Translations under genes and position numbers: made by a program | The notes under the pieces: generated by a model | Told to the model about the DNA's origin: nothing | Databases searched by the model: none | Seen by the model: the letters and a program-made list of their open reading frames with translations, nothing else | Assembly (NCBI GenBank): GCA_944324175.1 | Contig: CALUVH010000002.1 | Span: 1 to 64,000, forward strand | Origin: Candidatus Gastranaerophilales bacterium | Lineage (GTDB): Bacteria > Cyanobacteriota > Vampirovibrionia > Gastranaerophilales > Gastranaerophilaceae | Reading direction: 5' to 3' | Length of the DNA: 64,000 nucleotides | Shown: positions 33,791 through 41,990 of the stretch, piece by piece | How the letters are laid out: every line of letters begins with the position of its first letter | Numbering within the stretch: position 1 is the stretch's first letter

Positions 33791-34150
33791 ATGTATGAAA
33801 TAAAAACTCAAGCTTTTTTCGCTGCAGCACATCATCTTTTGAACTATGAAGGTGCTTGCGAAAATCAACATGGACACAATTGGATGGTAGAAGCATTTGT
33901 GCAAGGTGATTCACTCGATAAAAGTAACATTTTAATAGACTACAAAGTTTTAAAACGTGAATTAAATGCGGTGTTGGAATATTTAGACCACAAAGATTTG
34001 AATGAATTACCTGAATTTAAAAATGAGAGTCCTTCAAGTGAAATGATAGCAAACTTTATTTATTGGAAATTAAAAGAAAAAATCGTTCAGTTGAGCAAGG
34101 TGTCAGTTTGGGAGACACAGACATCTTGTTGTAGCTATTTTGAAGACTAG
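33791..34150 (+). CDS. queD: 6-carboxy-5,6,7,8-tetrahydropterin synthase
   Basis: A 119-residue 6-pyruvoyltetrahydropterin-synthase-fold enzyme making the CPH4 precursor of queuosine. Zinc ligands are FAAAHHL (His14 or His15) and HGH (His27, His29); the catalytic Cys is C23 in GACENQHGHNW. The ending VWETQTSCCSYFE matches the xExxT substrate motif of QueD. RBS TGGAG. Five bases after kdsC in the same operon; the other queuosine genes are not in the window. Confidence 0.9.
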   Translation: MYEIKTQAFFAAAHHLLNYEGACENQHGHNWMVEAFVQGDSLDKSNILIDYKVLKRELNAVLEYLDHKDLNELPEFKNESPSSEMIANFIYWKLKEKIVQLSKVSVWETQTSCCSYFED

Positions 34151-34181
34151 TATTTTTTAAACTTTTATATTGGAGAAGCTA

Positions 34182-35033
34182 ATGAATTTTATACAAGCAA
34201 TATTAATGGGAATAGTTCAAGGTTTAAGTGAATTTTTACCAATTTCAAGCTCCGCGCACCTTGTGTTTACGTCTAATTTTTACAAAGTATTCAAAGGATT
34301 GGAAATTGTACAACATTCAAATGAAGAGGTCTTTTTTGACATAATGCTTCATTTAGGGACGCTAATTGCAGTCCTAATATTTTTCAGAAAAGATATCTTA
34401 AAAATCCTACAAGCTATGTGGAACGCCCATAAAACCAAAGATTGGTCTAACTCAGATGCAAAAATTGGGATTTATATACTTTTAGGTACAATAATTACGA
34501 TATTAGTAGCACTGCCGATAAATGAAGTTGCAGAAAGGCTTGTATACTCACCGGCTATAGTGGGAATTTTATTGTTTTTTACAGGTTTTGTATTATTATA
34601 TTGTGAAAACAAAAGTAAAAAGCAACTAGAGATAACGCACGAAGCAAAACCAATTAGTCTGAAATCATCTTTAATGATAGGATTAGCGCAAGGACTTGCA
34701 GCACTACCAGGGTTTTCTCGTTCAGGCTGGACCATTGCGACAGGATTATTTTTCGGACTGGATAGAGTAACAGCTGCAAGATATTCATTTTTATTAAGTA
34801 TACCGATTATACTTGGCGCATCAATGGTGTATCCGATTGTAAAAATAGACTTACACGAAGCTATTCAATACAATTGGGAAGCAATTATATCAGGTACTAT
34901 TGTATCAGGAATTACAGGGTACTTGTGCATCAAATATTTCATGAAATTCATTTCAAAATTTTCACTTGCAATATTTGGCTATTACTGTATAATCGCAGGT
35001 ATTGCAACTGCAATATTTTTCAGTTGCTGCTAA
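34182..35033 (+). CDS. uppP: Undecaprenyl-diphosphatase
   Basis: A 283-residue integral membrane phosphatase recycling undecaprenyl pyrophosphate for cell-wall and polysaccharide synthesis (BacA type). QGLSEFLPISSSAHLVF (about 13-29) and PGFSRSGWTIATGLFFGL (about 178-195) are the two conserved active-site motifs; about eight hydrophobic helices. ATG 34182 follows TTGGAGAAG; an upstream TTG four codons earlier is less likely. Its stop overlaps the 3' end of the convergent giant gene by four bases. Confidence 0.93.
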   Translation: MNFIQAILMGIVQGLSEFLPISSSAHLVFTSNFYKVFKGLEIVQHSNEEVFFDIMLHLGTLIAVLIFFRKDILKILQAMWNAHKTKDWSNSDAKIGIYILLGTIITILVALPINEVAERLVYSPAIVGILLFFTGFVLLYCENKSKKQLEITHEAKPISLKSSLMIGLAQGLAALPGFSRSGWTIATGLFFGLDRVTAARYSFLLSIPIILGASMVYPIVKIDLHEAIQYNWEAIISGTIVSGITGYLCIKYFMKFISKFSLAIFGYYCIIAGIATAIFFSCC

Positions 35034-38000
35034 TTTTTCTTGTTAGGCTTGCTATTAGGATCAGCTGGGTCAAAGTTAAACCAAGGATCATCAGCAGATG
35101 TCATATCTGAGGCTAGATATTTGCCTTCCCCACGATTTTCGTCATAATAGTTATATTGATATTCATCATATCCTTCTTTTGTTGTAATATCTAATACGTC
35201 GTCCATTTGACTTTTAGATTTATATTCATATCGATAGAACAAGCGTCCTGAATTTCCAAGATTGTTGTCACCGGTTATTTTAGTATTTGTAGTATTAAGT
35301 CCATTGTTTTTAATTATATAATCTAAATCACGTGCAATTTTCTCCATTTCGGCATTTGATTTTGGATATATAGTAAAAGCTTTTCCAGCTTGGATTGTCA
35401 TTGCTTGCTCTGAAATTTCGTGTCTAAATCCCAAACATTTGTGTTCAATACCATTATCTCTTAAGTATGGAAGGACGACATCACACATCATCTGATAATC
35501 CATTTTATTTACAGAATATAAATGCATTTTCCAAGCGGAATGAGGATTAGACGTATGATATGATGACCAATCTCCATATCTATCCTGCTCATATCCATAC
35601 TTTTCACTTAAATTCATTGCAAAGTCCATTTCATCGATTTTACCATACAAATCAGGAGAATTTATTTTGTATTTATCCAAGTCCGGTCTTGTAACCCGAA
35701 TATCAGAAGATGTTTTAACTTTATTTAAAGCAGCTAATTTCTCATTTAACTGTTTTTGTAGATGGGTCTTTTGTGAACAATCAGGCATTTTGTTAAGCCA
35801 CTCTTGAGCTTTTGCAAGATCATCTGCCGTATTGGCACGGGAAATATTGTTTCCTATTTGTGACATTGCCATTTTATCTTCAGCACTAATTATTTGTTGT
35901 TGGTTGTTGTCCAGTTCATCTAAAGCTTTGTCAAATTTTTGGTTAGAGGCTTGAAATTTTTCTATGAACGCATCTCTGGAAATTGCAGTTCTGTTTCCTG
36001 CTTCATCATATCCATAGTAGGTTTTATTACCTTTAGAATCTTGTACTCTTAATGCTGAAAGTCTACCATCTTCATAGGATAACTGGTAACTTGAACCATT
36101 ACGATTAAATGCTACAGTTCCATTGCCGGCTATAACGCCCCCTCTGTATTCAATATTATTTTGTTGTAAGAATTTACTTACATCTTTCGCGTTAATTTTT
36201 TCAGCTCGAGTAAAAACTCTATCTTGAAGCGGTCTTGTAAAACTAGAATTTTCGACTGTTACTTTTTGATTATTCGTCAGGATATTAAGATCACCTTCTT
36301 TCAAGGCAACAGAGGATGTTCCATTTTTGTTATACGTCACAATCAAATCAGATTTTCTTGTGAAAGAGCCATCAGCATTTGCTTCTACTTTTGTTAAACT
36401 TTTATGTGACAATTGTCCATTTTTATCATATGCATAAGTGTATAATTCATTAGTTTTTGGATTATGGTAAGAAACAAATGCTTGCGGATCACCAGGTCTT
36501 AGTACATTTGCTTCAGTAGGCTCAAAACCTTTTTCTTGTAATTCAGCTGCTATATCCCAAGGATCACTTTCTGTACTGTTTGCAAATTTTTCAATTTCTG
36601 TTTCTGAAAAATATTTACTATCCTTATAGTTTGTAGCAGGGGTAGGGCTACTTTGTTTTTTTACAGGACTGTTGCTGTCCGCATTATTTGAAACTCGTGA
36701 TGTTTTAACTTCTTGTGAACGTGGCTGAGTGTTTTCAGTATTTTGAGGCATATTTCTTCGTGCATCTACAAAATTGACATCAGCACTTTGATTTTCTAGT
36801 ACGGAGCGCGGCGATTCAGATAACTCAATATTATGGGGATCTATCTGGCTTTCTGCCGGTCTTGAAGCTGGTACCTCACTTGGAGCAAGATCTGGTACTT
36901 CGTCCGATTTTATAGGTGTTGCAGCACCAGTTTCACTTGAAGCAACAGCTTTTGCTTTAATTGATTCAATTTTTGCGTTAATTTCACCAATAAGTTTTTT
37001 AGAACCGCCAAATGATCTTATTGCCTTGCTACTGTTCATTTTATCAACAATTTGTTTTAATTCATCTGCTGAGCTGCATTTTTCTGCAAAAGCTCTTATC
37101 GTATTCAAATCATCTGAACTCAATCCCTTTCCAGCACTTATAGCATCATCAATTTTTCCAAGTGTTGCAGAAAAATCAGCTTGATGAGCTTTTAAGTTAG
37201 CAATTTTAGCGTCAATTTTCTTTATTGTGGCTGCAGCATGATCAACTCCTTGCACTTGATAGCCCACACGACTTTCAAGCTGTTTTTTCATCGCTTCAAG
37301 CTCATCTACGGAATTCATTAATTTTAATTTATCATCAAGAGTTGCTGCGCCATGCGGTGAAAGCGGTTTTCCTTGATTAGCTAAAACAGAAGCAGCATCT
37401 TTTTCAGTGTTAGCATTCATTTCATCAACTACTTCAGATTTAACTTTTTGACCTTGAAGACTTGGATCAGCCTGTAGCTCTGCCATTCTTGAATTGATTT
37501 TGTCAAGTAGGGCTTGTTTATCTCTTGAGGCATCCCCTCTTACGTCTTTTTTACCATCGAACCATTGTTCAATTTCTTTTTTGCATTTGGCAAGTTTGGA
37601 CAAATCAGTCTCATTCGCAAGATCTACTTTACCTAAAGACGGGCTATCATATACTCCGACTTTATCTTCTATAATATGTTTTATTTCTCTTCCTTGTTGA
37701 CGGCTTTGAATTTGGAGCTTATCAGCTTCATTATGTAACTCAGCAGCTCTTTGAGGTGTAGCACCGCTTTCAAGTTCAGCACTAACTTGTTGTTTTACTT
37801 CCTCAAATTTCTTTTTACCAAATGGACCACCAGGTTGTGCAGAATTATTAGCAGTTGCTTGATCCAACGCATTAGGTTTGTTACCTGTAGGTGCATCTGT
37901 AGCTTTTTTACCTTTGAAACCTTTTCCAAGTCTGTTCATAACAACACCAGTAAAGATATCAACTAAAGCATCATCCGATGTATAACCGCCTGTAACTCCA

Positions 38001-40672
38001 TAAGATATACCCGCAGAAGATGCAACATCTAAAGAATGTTCTACAATTTCAGTTGCAACTTTGCTGCTGCATCCAAGAGATTGGGCGATATATGGAGCTA
38101 ATTCAGCGGATGTTGCACCGGCTCCTGCAAACGCCGCATTTTGTAATGCTTTTTTAACAGAATCTTCAACGGATTTGCCGTCAGTTATATTAACTGCAAA
38201 TGTAGCTTCAAACGCTGCATCTGATCCTCGTACAATTCTGCCAGCACTTTCTTTTACTCCCGTAGGAATAGCATCTGCAACTTTTTTAGCTCCTGCAGTA
38301 AATCTTTGAGTTGTACTTGCAACAGCTTGACCTGTTCTTGAATTTTTAACAGCGTTTGCAGCGCTCGCTGCGTTTTTAACAACTCGTGATTCACTTACAA
38401 CAGTTTTGGCCTTCTTAGCTCCGGCAGCAAATTTTTCACCTGCCGTAACTGCTTTTGGTACATATTTTGCAAATTTAGCAGCTCTTGTACCCCATTTTGC
38501 CATTTGTGCAGCAAGTCTTGCTGCTGCAAATTGACCGGCACCAGGGACTGCTTGTAATGCTGCTGTAAGAGCAATTTCACCTGCAATTTCTACCCCTTGA
38601 CCAGTTAATTGTTGATTAGTGTTATATTTGACCACATCATTTACAATGTCTCGATTACCAAACGCTGCTTGGCGAATAGCATCTGTTTCTGCACTCATTT
38701 GCTCAAGTGAGCGTCCTTGTGCTATTTGATCATACATTTTTATCTGTTCTTGTTTAGTAAGGTCAACCCAATGTCTTAATACATCCTTTTTATCTGCGTG
38801 AGGGTTATTTTTCATATAATCTACAGAAAGATCGGCAACAATTCTGTCAATATCCTCAGATGTCTTATTAGGAAAATATTCCATAACCTTAGCTTTGTAG
38901 GAATCATAATCTAATCCCCTTGCTTCGGAATATAAATTTTGAAAAATATCAGCTGATGCTTTTGCGTTATATGCAGCTGTGTATTCGTCTTCTGCTTTTT
39001 TATAAGCTGCAACTTTTTTATTGTCAAACTCAATACCAAATACTTCTTTATAAGCAGTTTTGAACTCATCTTCAGTTTTGCAATCATTGAGTTTTGTATA
39101 ATCTGTTAAATAAGCATCAAGTTTGTCTTCCATTACCTTTTTAGTATCACAGCCAAATATACCAAGTACAAAGTCACCTGTTTTTTCTGTCCAGCCTTCT
39201 TCTGCGCGAGCATCATTAAATTGACCTAGTGCGCTATTATACTGCTCTTTGGCATCTGTTTTAATACTTTGCATCGCAATTTGTGCATCTATTTCTCCCG
39301 CATTTAGTTCTTTACCCATTACAAGCCCATGGAGTTGTTCCATAGCGTTTTCCATTTTTTTAGGGTCAATCACACCCCAACTGTCAAATTCTTTATTTGC
39401 AGAAGTTTGGAAGTCTTTTACAAGTCTGTTTACCTCGTTTTCTGGCACTCCCTTTGCTTTTGCTTCTGCTGCAAGTGCATTCATGACATGATTTAATGCA
39501 GCTTTACGGACATCATCATCAGAGGACTTTTCAGAGCATATCATATCCACAAAAGTTTCTTCAGGGTGTTGAGCAGCATATTGTGATAGTACCTGACTTG
39601 CATTACCCGAGTTTATCTTTTGTAATGCTGATTGAAATTGTTTTCCGCTTACAGAATCCCATTTTGTACCTTTACATGCCTGATACATGTCTGAAGCTAT
39701 TTGAGCTGATTGTCTTTGTTTTTGCTTAGCTGCTTCTATTTCTTCTTTTGATAATGTTGGTTGTACCTCATCAGCTTGACTTTCAGCTTCTGCTTCTGCT
39801 GCCGCTTTTGCTGCACGTTCTGCTTCTATGCGTTTGTATTCTTCTAAATTTGCATTCAACTTTCCTGCTAATTCATCTACATTAACTGATTGTATTGTAA
39901 CATTGCCGTTTTCATCCGTTACAATTTGGAAATTCCTATCTTTCGCAGAAGTTTCATAAATACCATTTTCCGGATCAATCAACTTTAATTTCATAGTTGC
40001 ATTTTCACCATAAGAAGGTGGCAAAGTTATTCTTAGATTTTCAGGGAACTTTCCATCCTCAAGTTTTTCTCCATTAGGTAATCTTACCTCGCCCTGATAA
40101 GCCTTACCAAGACCTGTCGCTGAGCCATCAATTTTTACACTGGCTTTTCTTTTGTCACCAAACAAATTTTTTAGCGCATCTTGAGGTGTTAATTCTTCCT
40201 GCTGTTCACCTTCATTTTCCTCATATATTACTGGTTCTTGATCTGTCACAACAGGAGTTTCTTCAATAATAGGGGACGCTGAGATACTATCATTTTCAGG
40301 TATTGGAGTTGGCGTATCATTTTCTGGAACGGTAGGTATTTCACTTGACACTTGTTCTTGCTTTATACCTTTAGATAATTCTATCGCTTGTTTTAAAAAC
40401 TTATTTATATCTTTTCTACTGCCTAATCCAGCATTTTTAGCTTCTTTTCGATTTAACTTATTGTCTGCACCCGCAGCATTTTTGAGTAACTCAACGTACT
40501 GTTCAATTTCATCAGAGGTAATTTCACCGTCATGATTTGAATCAATTTTATCAAATACAGATTTCAGTTTATCTTTTTTCCCAAAATCAAACTGCTCTGC
40601 TTTAAGTCCCCCTTTTAACTGTGATAAATCTACCTTTTTCCTTAATACACCAAGACTGAAATTGTCTTCCAT
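35030..40672 (-). CDS. Giant EF-hand protein with C-terminal phospholyase-like domain
   Basis: An 1880-residue protein of mosaic build. Residues about 38-55 form an EF-hand (DSNHDGEITSDE), with a second degenerate one following. Then come an acidic Pro/Glu linker (about 105-165), a beta-rich segment, long charged helices with coiled-coil character (about 290-700), and an Ala/Gly-rich hydrophobic stretch (about 740-960). A coiled-coil region and a segment with YD-like repeats (YAYDKNGQLSHKSL, YGYDEAGNRTAI, about 1390-1560) follow. The last ~200 residues contain AWKMHLYSV, KCLGFR, QAGKAFTIYP and RLFYRYEY. These match in order the K-x-H, Lys, Gly-Lys/Tyr and Tyr-Arg-Tyr blocks of the OspF/SpvC and LanKC-lyase fold. 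No signal peptide. AAGGAG precedes the ATG. Possible effector or surface toxin; function inferred only. Confidence 0.6.
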   Translation of the reverse strand: MEDNFSLGVLRKKVDLSQLKGGLKAEQFDFGKKDKLKSVFDKIDSNHDGEITSDEIEQYVELLKNAAGADNKLNRKEAKNAGLGSRKDINKFLKQAIELSKGIKQEQVSSEIPTVPENDTPTPIPENDSISASPIIEETPVVTDQEPVIYEENEGEQQEELTPQDALKNLFGDKRKASVKIDGSATGLGKAYQGEVRLPNGEKLEDGKFPENLRITLPPSYGENATMKLKLIDPENGIYETSAKDRNFQIVTDENGNVTIQSVNVDELAGKLNANLEEYKRIEAERAAKAAAEAEAESQADEVQPTLSKEEIEAAKQKQRQSAQIASDMYQACKGTKWDSVSGKQFQSALQKINSGNASQVLSQYAAQHPEETFVDMICSEKSSDDDVRKAALNHVMNALAAEAKAKGVPENEVNRLVKDFQTSANKEFDSWGVIDPKKMENAMEQLHGLVMGKELNAGEIDAQIAMQSIKTDAKEQYNSALGQFNDARAEEGWTEKTGDFVLGIFGCDTKKVMEDKLDAYLTDYTKLNDCKTEDEFKTAYKEVFGIEFDNKKVAAYKKAEDEYTAAYNAKASADIFQNLYSEARGLDYDSYKAKVMEYFPNKTSEDIDRIVADLSVDYMKNNPHADKKDVLRHWVDLTKQEQIKMYDQIAQGRSLEQMSAETDAIRQAAFGNRDIVNDVVKYNTNQQLTGQGVEIAGEIALTAALQAVPGAGQFAAARLAAQMAKWGTRAAKFAKYVPKAVTAGEKFAAGAKKAKTVVSESRVVKNAASAANAVKNSRTGQAVASTTQRFTAGAKKVADAIPTGVKESAGRIVRGSDAAFEATFAVNITDGKSVEDSVKKALQNAAFAGAGATSAELAPYIAQSLGCSSKVATEIVEHSLDVASSAGISYGVTGGYTSDDALVDIFTGVVMNRLGKGFKGKKATDAPTGNKPNALDQATANNSAQPGGPFGKKKFEEVKQQVSAELESGATPQRAAELHNEADKLQIQSRQQGREIKHIIEDKVGVYDSPSLGKVDLANETDLSKLAKCKKEIEQWFDGKKDVRGDASRDKQALLDKINSRMAELQADPSLQGQKVKSEVVDEMNANTEKDAASVLANQGKPLSPHGAATLDDKLKLMNSVDELEAMKKQLESRVGYQVQGVDHAAATIKKIDAKIANLKAHQADFSATLGKIDDAISAGKGLSSDDLNTIRAFAEKCSSADELKQIVDKMNSSKAIRSFGGSKKLIGEINAKIESIKAKAVASSETGAATPIKSDEVPDLAPSEVPASRPAESQIDPHNIELSESPRSVLENQSADVNFVDARRNMPQNTENTQPRSQEVKTSRVSNNADSNSPVKKQSSPTPATNYKDSKYFSETEIEKFANSTESDPWDIAAELQEKGFEPTEANVLRPGDPQAFVSYHNPKTNELYTYAYDKNGQLSHKSLTKVEANADGSFTRKSDLIVTYNKNGTSSVALKEGDLNILTNNQKVTVENSSFTRPLQDRVFTRAEKINAKDVSKFLQQNNIEYRGGVIAGNGTVAFNRNGSSYQLSYEDGRLSALRVQDSKGNKTYYGYDEAGNRTAISRDAFIEKFQASNQKFDKALDELDNNQQQIISAEDKMAMSQIGNNISRANTADDLAKAQEWLNKMPDCSQKTHLQKQLNEKLAALNKVKTSSDIRVTRPDLDKYKINSPDLYGKIDEMDFAMNLSEKYGYEQDRYGDWSSYHTSNPHSAWKMHLYSVNKMDYQMMCDVVLPYLRDNGIEHKCLGFRHEISEQAMTIQAGKAFTIYPKSNAEMEKIARDLDYIIKNNGLNTTNTKITGDNNLGNSGRLFYRYEYKSKSQMDDVLDITTKEGYDEYQYNYYDENRGEGKYLASDMTSADDPWFNFDPADPNSKPNKKN

Positions 40673-40850
40673 TAAAGTTACTCCTTAATTTTTCAACTAC
40701 ACAATTCTTTATCGGTTTACTAAAAGCAAACCTTTAGAATTCCGCGAATTTTCTTAATGTTTCGTTACATTTACAACATTATTCACTTCGTTATTTATTT
40801 TTTGGTGCTAAAATTATTAGTGTGAGTGGGGTATATTTCTGCATTGTAAA

Positions 40851-40868
40851 AAAATGTAAATACATTTT
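40851..40868. promoter_or_regulatory. 18-bp palindrome in the divergent region
   Basis: AAAATGTA-AA-TACATTTT, a perfect inverted repeat between the divergent giant gene and the membrane-protein operon. Operator-like in size. The rest of the 264-bp gap is AT-rich without other clear signals. Confidence 0.45.
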
Positions 40869-40936
40869 GGGTCTGTAACAAATTTTTTTTTTCAGGAGCA
40901 TTATAAAACTGGAACTCATGTATATGTGGAGTGAAG

Positions 40937-41989
40937 ATGATTTTACCGATTAATAGCGCTAACAATAGAATTAATTTTTCCGCGGAGAAAAAAAGCGAGC
41001 CTCAAACGACAAATCCTCTTGAGGATAGTGTCAAAAAATTGCCTTATTCTCATGACACTCTGCTTAAAAATAATTTTTGGACAAGAACTAGAATCGGTTT
41101 TGATAAATTTACCAATGCAATGACCTTATATCCTGCAAAAGGACTCAAGGGTAGCAGAAACTCCAACTTCTACGAATTTTTAACAATGGGTTCTGTACCC
41201 TATCTCGTTGGAAGTTTAATGCTGATGTCAGTATTCAATACAAACAGTAAATTTAATGTATTTGGACGCTCCAAAGCTGCTCCCCTAGGGCGAAAGATGG
41301 CATTGGGTGTATTATTTTACGGGTTAGCCAAGCAAATTTCAAAATCATTTATAAGCACTCCTGTAAAGGCTCTAACCGGTGTTGATATGAATGTTCCTTA
41401 TGCAAAAGTTGTATATGAGCACCCTGAATACGTAGATGACTCTGATATTACAAGTGTTGAATATCACAAAGTATACGAAAGTGTTGATTTCCCTTATTGG
41501 CAAATGCTATATAATGAAAACAATGGGAAACCAAGAAATGAATATTTTGATAAAATAGCTCAAAAATTGGGAATGGGGACAAATTTAAACGATTCCGACC
41601 AAGAAGTTAAGCCATTAATTAAAGAGGTTATTACAAAAGCCAGAGCAGCTACAAATATTTCCTCATATCTATGGGCAGCCGTAGGATTAGGAGTAGCTTT
41701 TCAAGAACCTTGGGATGACTTTTTTAAGGTCATGACTTGGAAATTCTGGGACAAACAAAAAATAGTTAAAGCTGCAACGACATTCAAAGATAGCCTATTT
41801 GATAGCGCAAAAGCCTTTTACCACGGAGAAGGAAAAGGATTTACCAAACATGCCGGTAAATTTCTTCTTGGCGCAGCAGCTGCTTCTACAATTCTAGGGA
41901 TAATCAATGTAATGAATATTTCCGGTAAACCGGCTAAAATGAGTGCTGGCGATGTCATTGATAAAAAAGAAAAGTATGTGGTGAACTAG
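40937..41989 (+). CDS. Membrane protein of unknown function, lineage-type N-terminus
   Basis: A 350-residue protein not recognised. The N-terminus MILPINSANNRINFSAEKK fits the Asn-rich/aromatic leader seen in other unknown proteins here. At least three hydrophobic segments are visible: PYLVGSLMLMSVF (about 92-104), LGVLFYGLAK, and FLLGAAAASTILGIINVMNI near the C-terminus. The middle is charged and helical. ATG 40937 follows GGAG by five bases. It is the first of three tightly packed genes; one base separates it from the next start. A shared function with the next two is likely but unknown. Confidence 0.7.
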   Translation: MILPINSANNRINFSAEKKSEPQTTNPLEDSVKKLPYSHDTLLKNNFWTRTRIGFDKFTNAMTLYPAKGLKGSRNSNFYEFLTMGSVPYLVGSLMLMSVFNTNSKFNVFGRSKAAPLGRKMALGVLFYGLAKQISKSFISTPVKALTGVDMNVPYAKVVYEHPEYVDDSDITSVEYHKVYESVDFPYWQMLYNENNGKPRNEYFDKIAQKLGMGTNLNDSDQEVKPLIKEVITKARAATNISSYLWAAVGLGVAFQEPWDDFFKVMTWKFWDKQKIVKAATTFKDSLFDSAKAFYHGEGKGFTKHAGKFLLGAAAASTILGIINVMNISGKPAKMSAGDVIDKKEKYVVN

Positions 41990-41990
41990 T

